64,000 bases of DNA from Sisyra terminalis (Eukaryota > Arthropoda > Insecta > Neuroptera > Sisyridae). A program made the translations under genes and the position numbers. The notes under the pieces are model-generated. The model worked only from the letters and a program-made list of their open reading frames with translations, did no database searches and was not told the DNA's origin. Location of the stretch: NCBI GenBank assembly GCA_958496175.1, contig OY292275.1, positions 4,216,001 through 4,280,000 on the forward strand. The letters are read 5' to 3'. Shown here one piece after another: positions 46,591 to 59,400 of this stretch (its first letter is position 1; every line of letters starts with the position of its first letter).

Positions 46591-47270
46591 TGTTTTGTAC
46601 ATTTCATGTAAAGGAATATTATTCCAAATGTAATACAGTGGACCCCCGGTAATCCGATAAACAGTTTGCAGGGCAAAGTCGGATTATAGAGTATTGCCTA
46701 AGACCCCCTACTCTCCGGAATTTTTTACGAAAGAGTACCTTGTAATCCGACAAATTACAGATCCAATGATAAAATTCTACATGTTATATACATATTATGT
46801 ACTCTGACGTACAAATCATACTTCATTATGTATATGTCAAATTTATTAACTTAAACAACACAATAGAGAGTTTTTTTTATTTACATTAGGACTTTACATT
46901 AGGATTACTTTATATTAGGAAATAATTGTGTACAAACAAATGTACATACAAATAATCAAAAATTATTCATTTTATTGGTATTGATATTATTTTCTTGAGA
47001 AAAGAGCATCAAATATTTATTGTTTTATTATAAGCATTTGTTATTACATTATAGGTAAACAAAAGAATAGCTTTACCTATACTATGAAAACAATTTTTTT
47101 CACTCTGTGTAGCGAAGATTGTCAAAAAATTTGCAATACATAATAAATAATAGACAGGGCAGGATTATCGGGGGTCCACTGTATTAAGACAATACATTAT
47201 CCCCTTTCCACCTACGAGCCATTCGGTAAATATTAGTTGAAGTGGAGACCTAAAGTTTGGAGAAATTTCC
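46590..47270 (+). repeat. Left copy of a 115-bp direct repeat, split by a pogo-like MITE
   Basis: TGTACATTTCATGTAAAGGA and ATTATTCCAAAT, then, after the MITE, ATCCCCTTTCCAC, TAGTTGAAGTGGAGACCTAA. The same order occurs uninterrupted at about 50090-50205. The second copy therefore shows the empty state of the MITE site. Confidence 0.85.
46636..47181. mobile_element. pogo/Tigger-like MITE
   Basis: Terminal inverted repeats CAGTGGACCCCCGGTAATCC and their mirror at the right end are flanked by TA on both sides (46634-46635, 47182-47183). CAGTGGACCCCCG-type ends with TA duplication belong to the pogo/Tigger branch of Tc1/mariner. The 546-base interior has no transposase. The intact paralogous site at about 50.1 kb supports the boundaries. 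Confidence 0.85.
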
Positions 47271-47309
47271 AAAGTTTAATTTTTAAATTTTGGCAATAAA
47301 GGACATAGG

Positions 47310-50090
47310 ACGATAAGTATAGTGAATCGGCCCCAGAAGGGTATTTGATTCATAATTTCAGGGTATGTTGATACTATTAAGATACATTAATTCGGCAAGT
47401 TTCAGATCCCTATGTATTACCGTTTCTACAAAAATCGAAAAAGGTTGGAAATCAGAAAAAAAAAATTTTCCTCAGAAACTTGTTAATCAATTTATTTGAA
47501 TTTTCGATATGTTATAGGGGAAGATGGTAGCTTCTGTAAAAAAAATTAGAGCTTAATCGGTTTATAAGATATTTGAAAGAGAGAGCTTTTTCTTTTAATT
47601 TTAATTTTTAACAATTTCCTTGAAAGTTATGAGTTTTTTAAATTTTAAAAAATTGTAAGCCATATTAAAAAAAATTAAAAACCGTTTTTTTACGCAAAAA
47701 TCCATTAATGTAATAAACAGAAACAGAGCTTCATCGATTATTATACGAGTGCAAATAACAGAAAACATTAAAAACAATTATATGAAAATTGTTACTTTCT
47801 ATTAAATGAATTCAATCGTTAATATAAAAATTATTTGGTAAACATAAGAGCTTTTGAAAAAGCTTTGCTATATATTGTAAAAAAAAGATTTGTAAAGTGA
47901 TTAAGATTAAAACTTGAAACTAATTTAAAGAAAATAATTTTCATCCTTTTGGAAATACTTAAGATAAATAAATAATCATTGACATGATTATTAATCAAAC
48001 AAAGATAGGCTTCACCCCAAAATAAGGTTTGTATATAAGGTTTCCACTATGAGCATTTACTCTAAAATTTCAACTTTTGGACGAAAATATTTAAGATTTG
48101 CTTTCGGATGAAGAAAAATTCGCTAATCTTAAGGTTTTTTAGAAATTTGGAAACATTAGAATGTAATTTTCAATCGAAATTGTTTATATATATTAGAGTG
48201 ACTCAAAAAAAATGATGAATTTTTTTTTTCTTCATTACATCGCAAATATTGTTGGGAATGACAAAAAAATCCTGCGAAAGTTTAAGCTCTTAATATTAAT
48301 ATTAAGAGGTGCCGCATCGCAAATTTCGATTTTCCATTTAAATAACATGGGAACAATATTCTCTTGCAATTTGGAATTCTATAGCTCACATTGGTGACAA
48401 TATTTCGGAATGACTAAGGTATATTCTAGTAGAAAATTAAACGATCTACAAAAAAGGTCTCGGACAAGTTTTTGATATATTTATTCTTTCAAAAGTTATT
48501 CGAGGTCAAAGTTGAACTAAAGAGAAATTTTAATATTTTTTCAATTTTTGACGCAACCATCAATTTTATGAGAAAATTTTGTAGGACATTTTTTGTATAG
48601 CACTTTTTTCCTATAACTTATCTCTATAAAAGTTTTTGATATTTTTCACAGGTCCTAAGTTATTTGCATTAAACTGAAAATTCCCTGAAATTATTATTAA
48701 TCTGAATTATTATATTTTTAACTTAATTTTTTTATTTTTATTTTAATTAAATAACTTAGGACCTGTGAAAAATATCAAAATCTTTTATATAGATAAGTTA
48801 TAGAAAGAAAAAGTGCTCCACAAAAAATGTCCTATAAAATTTTCTCATAAAATTGATGATTGCGTCGAAAAATTGAAAAAATATTAAAAATTTTCTTTAG
48901 TTCAACTTTGACCTCAAATAACTTTTGAAGGAATAAATGTATCAAAAACTTGTTGGAGACCTTTTTTGTAGATCGTTCAATTTTCTACAAGAATATACCT
49001 TGGTCATTCCGAAATATTGTCACCAACGTGAGCTATAAAATTCCAAAGTGCAAGAGAATATTGTTCCCATGTTATTTCAATGGAAAATCGAAATTTGCAA
49101 TGTGGCACCTCTTAATATTAATATTAAGAGTTTAAAGTTTCACAGGATTTTTTTTGTCATTTCCAACCATATTTTCGATATAATTAAGAAAAAAAAAATC
49201 ATCTTTTTTTTTGAATCAGTCTATAATATACATGAACTTTTTGCAGGTTCTAGAATCTGGACTGTTTTTCGACAGAAATTCTTTGATTCTAGCTTTCAAA
49301 TTCATCACTGGTATCACCTTAGAGGATATCATAAAATTTTGGAGGTGACCGCCTAATTTATTCTCGAAACTTGAAGATTATCAATGGAATATTATGTGTC
49401 TTTTTTAATAGAGAAAAAAATGTCTCACCGATCAGCAATCTTATTTTTTAAAATAATTCTTGATGCAAACTTAATTATAAAAGTGCCAAATAATTTTCAT
49501 ATTAACGATTGCATTAATTTAATAGAAAACAACTGTTTCTATATTATTGTTATTAATATTTCCTATTAATTGCACTCCTATAGTAATCGGGTAGGCTTCA
49601 TTTCTATTTATTACATTAATGGATTTTTTTGTAAAAAAAACGGTTTTTAATTTTTTTCAGTATGGCGTACCGTTTTTTAAAAATAAAAAAACAAATAACT
49701 TTAAAGGAAATTGGATTTGTAATTCGAAAAAAATAGTTTCATAAATGTACCAAAATTGTACCACGGTTAAAAATTAAAATTAAAAGAAGAAGCTCTCTTT
49801 TTTCATGAATCTTGTAAACCGATAAAGATCTTAATTTTTTTTTATAGAAGCTACCATCAGCCCCTATAACATATCCAAAATTCAAATAAATCGATTAACA
49901 AGTTTCAGAGAATTTTTTTTTCCTGATTTCCTGATTTCCAGCTTTTTTGATTTTTGAAGAAACGACAATACATAGAGATCTGAAACTTGCCGAATTAATA
50001 TATCTTAATAGTACCAACATACCCTGAAATTATGAACCAAATACCTTTCTGGAGCCGATTCACTATTCTTATCGTCCTATGTCCTTTTTG
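47310..50090. repeat. Concentric 2.8-kb foldback containing foldback F3
   Basis: Outer arms of about 880 bases mirror each other: GGACATAGGACGATAAGTAT with ATACTTATCGTCC-like sequence at the far right; TACCCTGAAATTATGAACCA with its left counterpart; CATTAATGTAATAAA with TTTATTACATTAATGGA. At the centre lies a complete F3 foldback. The arms contain no recognised protein. Divergence between arms is clear but moderate. Confidence 0.85.
48193..49232. repeat. Complete foldback F3 nested at the centre
   Basis: Ends AGAGTGACTCAAAAAAAATG and its mirror ending GAATCAGTCT. Box order is the same as in the copy at 20.2 kb (TTAATATTAATATTAAGAGG; ATCTACAAAAAAGGTCTC; TTCAAAAGTTATTCGAGG). Non-coding. Confidence 0.85.
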
Positions 50091-50205
50091 TACATTTCAT
50101 GTAAAGGAATATTATTCCAAATATAAAATAAAAACAGTCAATCATCCCCTTTCCACTAACGAGCTTTTCGCTAAATAATAGTTGAAGTGGAGACCTAAAG
50201 TTTAA
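50090..50205 (+). repeat. Right copy of the 115-bp direct repeat (no MITE)
   Basis: Same sequence as the left copy, without the 546-base pogo-like MITE; reads AAATATAAAATAAAAACAGT where the MITE sits in the other. Confidence 0.85.
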
Positions 50206-50238
50206 AATCAACAATAGAGTTATAGATTTGAGTACATA

Positions 50239-51787
50239 CAGTGGCGTGCATTACATATAGACAAAAAGACACTGCCTACCCTACATAATGTAGATAATTA
50301 TTTATAATTTTGTTGTGATATGTAGTTTTATTTTATTTATGATTACTATCAAATATCAATAGAGAAAAAAATCTTGATGGATACCATCTATACAGTATAC
50401 AGATCATGCCAGCTCATTCGTTCGTTCAATTTCAAGTAAGCGACTGGTAATATTTGCATTGCGATGCACTAGCGCTACTGAGTCCAGCAGCGGGAAAGAC
50501 ACAAACTATTCGTGCCTAAATATATATATATATGTATGCACTTAAAGCTATATATGTGTCAGTGTGTGTGTTCCTACAAAAACAATAATACAAATATACA
50601 ATTCTACACATACAACCTCATAAAAAGAAACTGTCTTCTTACAACACGACAAATTACGATAATTACCGAAGTAGCATCGTTTCTTATTCATTAACGCTGC
50701 AATTACAAATTTGAATTTTATTGATTTCAAAATTGATTTAACGATCAGTAATCTACGTACATTGTAATTATTTAATTATAATAAATTTTAATAAGGTATT
50801 ACCTATTATCTGTATTATTTAATCCTGACGATTATATTGTATTTCTTTAATAAAGTTTACAAAATGAGTCTATCTATGGATATTTGTGGTTAAAAATATC
50901 AACATCATTATTTACCCTATACCGATTAGCCAACAAAATTTTAAAGTGTGAATTTTCCGAAATTTTTTTTTGCCAATCGATGGGAAATCGTTCGTAGAGT
51001 TTTGTGAAGGAAATCATTTCGTTTGTGACAAAATAGTTTAGCGGTAATTGAATACATAAGATAAATTAATTAATTAGTCATTGATATAGTAAGATGTAAA
51101 AAAAATAAGGTTTAAAGGTTGGTTAAAACTAAAACTAAAACAAAGTCAAAGAAAAATATTTTCCGAGTTTCAAAAAACACTTAATGTTCTACTTCGTATA
51201 TATATTTTTACAAAAATTTTTTGTGTGAAAAGTTGATTTTTGGTAAACGATGAAAAAACTTTGGAGAAAAGTTTGTTTAATTATGTTTCGATTTTTGTTA
51301 TTTTGTAAAATTTTGGGAAAATATAATTTGAGGAAAAAAATTAATTTCTGAGTTGCCTTTTTTCTCCATTTTTTTTCGAAGGGGGGAGGTTCTGTTTAGT
51401 TTTCCTTAACTTTTTTTTTTAGTTTTGCATTAAACCAACCGTTTCATAAATTTTCCCCCATTTTTGTTATTGTATGTCGCTTTGAACCATATTTTCTTAA
51501 CATTTTACTATATCAATGACTAATTAATTTATCTTATGTATTTAATTACCGCTAAACTATTTTGTCACAATCAAAAAGGTTTCTTTCACATACATCTACG
51601 AACAATTTCCCATCGATTAGCAAAAAAAAAAATCGGAAAATTCAAAATTTAAAATTTTGTTGGCTGATCGATGTAGGGTTCATTATTTACTCATCATGAC
51701 GACGAACTAAGCAGCATTTTTGATTATATTAAAGGAGCTTTTAAAAATTTTTGCCTACCCTGCCTAAAATCTCTGTGCACACCACTG
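50239..51787. mobile_element. Non-autonomous hAT element with perfect 8-bp target duplication
   Basis: Both sides carry AGTACATA (50231-50238 and 51788-51795). Ends are CAGTGGCGTGCA and, reverse-complemented, CAGTGGTGTGCA, eleven of twelve the same, which with an 8-base duplication is diagnostic of hAT. Subterminal AAAAAGACACTGCCTACCCT and CCTACCCTGCCTAAAAT are also partly mirrored. No transposase frame is left. Most of the right half is a nested foldback A element. Confidence 0.92.
50918..51685. repeat. Foldback family A, complete copy
   Basis: Arms of about 180 bases: CCCTATACCGATTAGCCAAC on the left, mirrored by GTTGGCTGATCGATGTAGGG on the right, plus TAGTTTAGCGGTAATTNAAT, ACATAAGATAAATTAATTA and their mirrors. 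The interior (GAAAAGTTGATTTTTGGTAA, TTGTTATTGTATGTCGCTTTG) is a diverged single unit of the 377-bp tandem array at 4.3-5.8 kb. So that array is an expanded interior of this family. Confidence 0.85.
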
Positions 51788-51795
51788 AGTACATA

Positions 51796-54700
51796 GTACC
51801 CATCTCTTTATGCATTCACTAAATAAACACCTGTAAGACATTTTAGACCCAAAGCTTTTCCATAAACCAAGCAAACAATCATAAAAAACCGTCATCTTTT
51901 CGGAAAAACTAATCACAGAAATGACAAAGTTATAACAATAAAACCGTAGACAAAATCCTTCGTATTTATGACCATATTCCCAAGCATTGAATCATCCAAA
52001 CGATTTTTTTCCCCAACAAATAAAACCGAACAAATAACCACTTTTATTTTCTTTTCAAGTCCCATTTTCCAATCTGTTCGTTACATTTCAATCAAGCTTT
52101 CTATAAAACAATATCTGTCTTTATATCGAAATAAAGTTCGTTTGAAATAATGGCGCCTTCGTCTACCGGCATCCCAATGCTTTTTGCAGCTTTCCACATG
52201 TCGAGCTTTTCAGGCTAAATATGCAGAACGTAGTTATAGGAAAAGCTCCATCGCTTACTCGTGCATATGTACATGTGCGTGAAGGCCATAAAAGATGCCG
52301 AGCCAGAAAATTCAGGAAAAAATCATCATGAAAAATATACGGAACATTGTTTTTTTTTCCGATCCACTTTCCCTAAACTTCTTCATCGTTGGAACATATA
52401 TACTATTCGTAAATTCGTCGCGATAATGCGCCGGGAATGTGAAGCTTTGCGTGTGTATGTATGGGAGCATTGTTTTTGTATGGAAATTAGGGCTTAACGT
52501 TCGGATGAGAGCTTTTTAATGCCATCGTTTCCATATAGGGATTTTGCAAGTTTTTATGTCTGTGTTAGTCGTTATGATGCGCGACTATCGCGCCAACGAT
52601 AACGACAGTCCTCGTAATTTGGATCACTTAGAAATTGAACTCCACTCCTCGCCTGGCAAAATACGACAATGTCCCGACGTACCAGCCAGTACTCCCCTAT
52701 TGTAAAAATATTCATCCCTTTTTTTCCAGGGCGTTCAAAGTTTTCACTCAATTAAATTCGTTTCAATTGATAAAGTTGCAGTTTTGGAGCAATGTTTGTT
52801 GCGACTTAACCGGATACAATGTTTTTTGGAATAGATTTTTTGACAAAAAATTTTTTTTGATAAATTGGTAAAAATATTCAGAGGACTAGGATCAAATAAT
52901 AATCAGTCAAAACTATTTATTACATGCGCTTTGAATATTTTTACCAATTTATCATAATCGAGGATCTGAAACTTTACAATATTTTTTTTTGATAATTTGA
53001 AGTAAAGAAGAAAACTTTTAGTTAAAGAAAATTGAATTTTCAACCCGAAATGAGGCACCAAAGTTAACTGATCCAAAGCTGAACTTAATTTTTTCGAAGA
53101 ACTTTTTTGAAAGCTTTTTGTGCTCAAAAAATAAACTTTTTGCCTACAAAACGACGTAAACTTTATTTTTTAAAGTAAAACGAGAAAATTTAAAACTAAC
53201 CAAAAGGTTTTTTTTGCCAAATATTTGCTCAGTTTAATAAATTTTGTGTCGATTAATTCTATTGTAATTCCCCTGTCGGCGTTACTTTTCCATGAAAAAA
53301 CACGATTATTTGTGGTTTTGAAAGAAATCTATCCAATTTTGTTGTAAAACATCAAAAACCAATGAATTTGAGATTATTTTTTTTCTTTTGACTCTTTGAT
53401 TTGGAAAGTGTAGTAAGAAATTTTTTTTTTTTTTAGATGGCAGAGTTATGAGGATATAATTCCTTTTAAGATTTAATAACCATATATTATAACCAATCAA
53501 GAATTGGTTGAAAATAAAGGCTGGAAAAGTAGTATTTTGCAGCCGGATGTAGCAAAAACTTCAAAGTGGCATAAACATAAAAATATCCAGGAAAAAAAAA
53601 GCTATCAATCGACTGAAAATATTTTTTTAGATATAATTTTATGGAATTATCACCTGTAAATAAAATATGTGGAAATATGGGAAAAATCAATTAAATTATC
53701 TAAATGCTATTTTTTCTATAAATCTAAATTTTATCAAAAGTGGTGTAAGTTCATGTTAATGTTAACAATGTATGCAATTTAATGAGCTTTATTTCATCGC
53801 AAAAACAAGCACCAATTGCATTATACTTTTGTTGTATATGTATAAGGAAAACTTTAGTATTAGTAAAATTATTTTATTCGGCTAGTTACTAGGCAATTAC
53901 CTCGAATAAATTATGTTAAGACATTACAAATTTTAGGGAAAAATGGAAATTGATAGTAATTTTTTATTAAAAAAAGCCTTTAGTTTGAAAGATTAATTAT
54001 TGAATCTAATAATTCAAAAAGTTTATTCTAAAATATTTTTTTCTTGTAATTATCTGGAACAACTTGTGTGAGATCAGCTTATTTTGAAAGTGGCTTAAGT
54101 CCATTTCAAGAATACTTCATATAGCTACTATTTTTGGTAACAATTAGTAATACAAATTTTTCACAATTGAAGAACTTTTTACTCTTATGTCCAAAACGAA
54201 TAAAGTAGTCAATAATTTGTACCAATATCAGCATTATCTGGTCTATCAGCAAATTAAAAGTTGTCCTATTAATAGTCCTTGAAATGGACTAAGACCACTA
54301 TCAAAATAAATGACTCCTATATTTAAGCCATTTTTCGGAGATGGTATAAGGTGATGGGGAAATTATGCCTAAGCCCAACTACTGAAATACTTGATCACAC
54401 AAGAAAACTAGTCCAAAACTAGTAGAAAAAGGTCTAATAACCAGCCACGGTGGACTGAAGAACACCTGCACCCAATTGGACACCTGTAAAAGAACACCTG
54501 CACCCAGTATATGGGTAGTTCAATGTGCGAATTTTTTCGGAATCAGGGGACGAAATTGCTTCTTATATTCCATGGAAATACAGCGTTCTAAATGAATGGG
54601 CATATAAGGTACTAGGGATAAAGAATAGTCCAGTTGCTGAAATAAGAGAAATAATGACCCAAGAAGCACAATAACCCCTAAAGTCAACCTCATTCTAGAA

Positions 54701-55520
54701 AACCCAACTACATAGAAAAAAATATTTTTCAACAAAAAGTTCCTTAATGATTAACAATGAATGCAATTCTAATGAGTTTTTATCTGATAAAACATAGAAC
54801 TATTAATCAATTGCACTAATTTTCATTCTGATGCACTTACGTGAGTAAAACTTGCAAATATCATTTTGGAAAAAAAGTCCAAAGCTTACAAATATTAAAG
54901 CTTAACAAATAATAAATGTAATAGCCTGCACGGATTAGTGCCATTTTTTTGAAAGTGATACAACTCCAATTCTGTGATAAAGAAATTGTTATTTATGAAT
55001 GCAATTGGTGATGGACTCTTTCACTAATCGTATAAACAATTCTTCATTTAATAAAAGTATGAAAACTGATACCTTTTAAAGCACTTTGCAACTGCAACAG
55101 ATGCTGACGTATTCGAACGCTTTTGGAAATTAAAACTATTAATAATTAAAAATTAAAAATTAAATGGTTTAGTTTTGAAATGTCCAAAACATATATAAAA
55201 TTGGTTTACCCATCACCTATTTTGTGTAATTATTTCGTTATCATTGTTCAAACTCTTGTAACTGCAATGACTTGCATCTAAGATTCAATGATGCAATTAA
55301 TATACAGTAATGATTTTTACGAGAAAATTTCACTGGTCTATTGGGAACAATATAATTTCATTAAAACCCACTTTTAATGAAAAATTTATCAATTTTCCGA
55401 AGAAATTTAAACTTCATGTAGGAATAAAACTCTGGATAAGTAATTTTTCAAGGTGCCCTTTATTGGGACATGTACCTCTCATTAGGGTAGCACTAGCACC
55501 CGTTAATCAATTGAAATTTC
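51796..55520. other. Intergenic DNA, one GC-richer island
   Basis: The island is at about 52140-52700. The rest is AT-rich and unique apart from a short repeat of ACACCTGCACCCA at about 54463 and 54494. ORFs are short and unsupported. No gene was found. Confidence 0.45.
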
Positions 55521-55529
55521 TAATATCCT

Positions 55530-56785
55530 ATTACAATTTCAATGTTTCTTCCTTCGTTTACAGTACTAAAACTTTGGTTCAATGGTTAATGACTTAAACC
55601 CTTTATTGATTAGTCAACAAAATTGTAAAGTTTGAATTTTCCAAAATTTTTTTTGTCAATCAATGGGGAAATAGAGGTTGGTAAAAAAAACCGTTTCGTT
55701 AGTGATGAATTAGTTTAGTATTTGGTTATTTTGTATACGAATGAGTAATTGGTAAGTTACGGAAATGAATTATTAAGTCATCGATATAGAGTTAAGAAAA
55801 TAGGGTTTTTAACAGCATATAATAACAAAAAATCCCTGAAAATTTAGAAAACTATTGTATAATAATAAAATTAACAAAAAACAGTTGAAAAAAGGCATTA
55901 AAATTAAAAGTCGCAAAAGTTTTAAGCCTTACATCTGACCTCTGTGTTACAGATTTGCTATCACTTCACTATACCTTCAAATTGGTAAAATTTTCTTTTT
56001 TCCTGAAAAATCTGCCAATCTTAAACTTTTCAAGGTAGATTAACTTTTTGAAGATATGAACTGCAAATGGTCAAATTTTATAAGGACTTCGCTAAATATT
56101 GAGCTTTAGAGCTTTAATAAAGCAACTAAGCTCCCCTGAAACTTTTACAGTTAATTTCAAAGGGTCTTAATGAAAATATGTTATTTTCGGGGAAATGTCT
56201 CAATAATTTTCTTATTAAAATGAAGAGCTTTTAATTTCCAACGCGCTAAGGCGCGCGAGCGCCAATTTCCCAGAGATCTGAAGAGGAGCGTTTTTAAAGC
56301 TAGAGGACATAAAAAATTTCAACACAATACCAATTATAATTTCAAACTTTCCTCCATTGTTTATAGTACTAACATTATGGTTCAATGATTTATAACTCTT
56401 TATCGATTAGCCAAGAAAATTGTAAAGTTTAAAAAGCTTAAGTTAAAGCTAAAGCTTTAACTGCCAAAGTTAATTTTTCAAAGCAAATTTACTTTTAGAG
56501 GATGTAAACTGCAACTGGTCAAATTTTATAAGGACCACGCTAAATATTGAGCTTTAGAGCTTTAATAAAGCAACTAAGCTCCCCTGAAACTTTTACAGTT
56601 AATTTCAAAGGGTCTTAATGAAAATATTTGTTGTTTTTGGGAAAATTTCTCAACAATTTTCTTATTAAAGTGAAGAGCTTTTAATTTTCGACACGGCAAA
56701 GTCAAGGCGCGCGAGCGCCAATTTCCCAAGGATCTGAAGAGCGCTTTAAAAGCTCGAGGACACAAAAAATTTCAACACAAACGAC
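55530..56785 (+). repeat. Tandem duplication carrying foldback A left ends
   Basis: Unit one starts near 55530 (TTTACAGTACTAAAACTTTGG, GGTTCAATGGTTAATGACTT) and unit two near 56335 with the same phrases. Both carry CTTTAT(T/C)GATTAG(T/C)CAA, the family A end. The second unit lacks about 360 bases. Shared 3' parts include TTGAGCTTTAGAGCTTTAAT and a GGCGCGCGAGCGCC hairpin. The minus-strand ORF in unit two is part of the repeat. Confidence 0.82.
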
Positions 56786-58359
56786 ATACACCTTCGTCCA
56801 TATATTTCTATTTATTTTCCAAGTCGCGGTCTAGAATTTATTACGTCGTATTTCACGAGTTCTAGATTCAAAAACAAAATACACACATCCCTCTCTCTCT
56901 CTCTCTAATTCTCTCTTTCTCACCCACACGATTTGCTCTCAACTTGTGTTATAGTTATGTATGGGCTCTACATGTCTGAAGTGAGTTATAAGTCGAGAAC
57001 GAGGCACGTATCTCTTCCTCCAGATCTGAAGACATGGGGCCTAACTCCTCGTTCCCAAACCAATTCCACAAACCAACTCCACTCTAAACTACTTCGGCTT
57101 GTGTTCTTCAACGATGTGCTGTCCCACACCGCGCCCAATTGCACTCCCATATATATCGTTGTACACATCGTCTTCATATCTTCGGCACCATTTCCACCGA
57201 GTTTTCGTCGAGGAAATCGGGCTCTTCCTCCCATCTACTACGTGGAAGACTAATGCGACTGTTGCTGCTACAACGCCACTCCATCTCTCCGCCAGCCATG
57301 ACTCTTTAATAATATTACGTCAACTTGCTCACAAATTTCCCAACTTTTCACTCGTTTTTCACGAACTACTTCGTACGGTTCGCCTGATGGTGTTTTAAGT
57401 TAAAAACAAGTCAAGAAATTATAAATATAACGAAAAATTAATGGGCATCGTATCACACATATACAGGGAAAACAGCAGTCGCCGGAACTTTCTGCTTCAT
57501 TCGCGTGAAAATTTATTAGGTATTGTATATATATGTATGAAAGAGGGATTTCGAACACCTGTTACGGGTGGCAGGTCGCTATAGCAGAATGTAGGGAATT
57601 GCTTTTCTCTTGTTCACAAGCCGTAAAAATAATAATAATAATAAGTTGGAATTTGTTGCGACCCCATAAACTTCTTTAAGAAGATACGACAAGCGTGGAG
57701 GCTGCATAGGGCAGGATAAAAACGAAAGACAAAACGTCCACTTCGGGAAAGACAGTGGCTCGTTTAATTGCTCCACGAAAATGTATTTTTTTTCAAATAA
57801 CTTTTCCTCATAGTGAAAATCTAAACACTGAAAAGACAGAGCTTGGAATCAAATGAAAATTTTTCCGGCGGTTCTATTTTTCGTTGGAAAGTTTTTTAAG
57901 TTATACTTCATTTCCGGCGTTATAAATAAATTAGGGTTAATTTAAAAAAAAAATGCTTTAACGCTACAGTATGAAGTTATTTGCAAACGGTTACCGAAAA
58001 AGAACGATTTAAACGGGTAAAATCTGGCCGATTTTTAGAAGTACTAAAAATCCTAATCAAATCAATAGCGTTACAACCAAGGTTTATAGATTACACAGGT
58101 TGCCTCATTAGAAAACTAATTATGACGTCATACGAAGAATTTTGAAATTAGAATCAGTCGAAGATATGTACGAATTTCTTCTGGATACGTCACGTGGCGC
58201 ATGTGACCACCTGTGAATTTTATAAACCTTGCGTTACAACCTCTATAACTATCAGTACAGGAATTCATGGCCTATGAAATTTGATCAAAGATAAAATCAA
58301 TGGGAATGATATGAATCGACAAGGGATTTGATACCATATTTGTCTTTAAGAATATATAC
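56786..58359. other. Unique GC-richer island without a supportable gene
   Basis: Holds a (CT)n microsatellite at about 56892-56906. The roughly 100-codon ORFs (56933-57398) overlap in three frames. Past 57800 it turns AT-rich. Paired TGACGTCA-like and CGTCACGTGGCGC stretches appear near 58130-58200. No gene call. Confidence 0.45.
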
Positions 58360-58361
58360 AT

Positions 58362-59400
58362 AAGACTGGACCAAAAAATCGACTTTTTTTTTGAAAAAAA
58401 TTTTGAAAATAGTGTTCAAGGTGACAAAAAAAAAATCGTTAAGGTTTGGCCCCTTAATATTAATATTCAGAGGTCTATCATCTTTAATTTCGATTTTTTA
58501 TTTGTGCTTTCATTTTTGCGTCAATGCTGTCAAATTATCAAGGTAAACAAATTCATCTACACATATATTTATAGAAAATTAAATTGCCTACAAAAAAGGT
58601 CACTTTGAAAATTTTTGCCAGACATGCCGTTTCCGAATAGTCAAGCTTTAAACATTGAAATAATTTTTAGATTTATTTTCTTTATTTTGGGATTTTGTAA
58701 CCAGCGAACCAATAAATAAATAGAAATAAACAATATAGATTATTGGAGAGAATTTAATGTTCTACAAAACAGGTCTCTAAACGTTTTTAAATAAAATCAC
58801 TCTTTCAAAATTGGTTCAATAACGAAAAACACAATAATTTAATTTTTCCTTCAACTTTCACTGTAAATAACTTTTGAAAAAGTGATTTTATGTAAAAACG
58901 TTTAGAGACCTTTCTTGTAGAACATTAAATATCAAGGTAAAAATTTCATCTGCACATATTTTTAAAGAAAATTAAATTCCCTACAAAAAACGTCTCAATG
59001 AAAATTTTTGCCAGAAACGCTATTTCCGAATAATCAAGCTTTAACCATTGATATCATTTTTAAATTTATCTTCTTTATTTTGGAAATTTGTAACTAGCGA
59101 ACCAATAAATATATAGAAATAAACAAAATAGATTCTCCAAGGGAATTTAATGTTCTACAAAAAGGTTTCAAAACGTTTTTACATAAAATCACTTTTTCAA
59201 AATTGGTTCAACAATGAAAAAGACAATAATTTTATATTTCCTTCAACTTTAATTGTGAATAACTTATAAGAAAGTGATTTTATGTAAAAACGTTTAGAAA
59301 CCTTTTTTGTAGAGTATTAAATTCCCTTCAAAAATCTATATTGTTCATTTTTATATATTTATTTGTTCATTAGTTACAAAATTTCAAAATAAAGAAGATA
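58362..59400. repeat. Foldback F1, right end missing
   Basis: The left end is AGACTGGACCAAAAAATCGA with the usual boxes. The region 58510-58700 is repeated in diverged form at 58925-59110, an internal tandem duplication. The copy stops at AAAATAAAGAAGATA, where hAT sequence begins, so a later insertion or deletion removed the right end. Confidence 0.78.

Noticed and set aside
56933..57398. Overlapping 99- and 106-codon ORFs
   Set aside because: Three frames are open together over a pyrimidine-rich island; no domain, no splice or expression signal.
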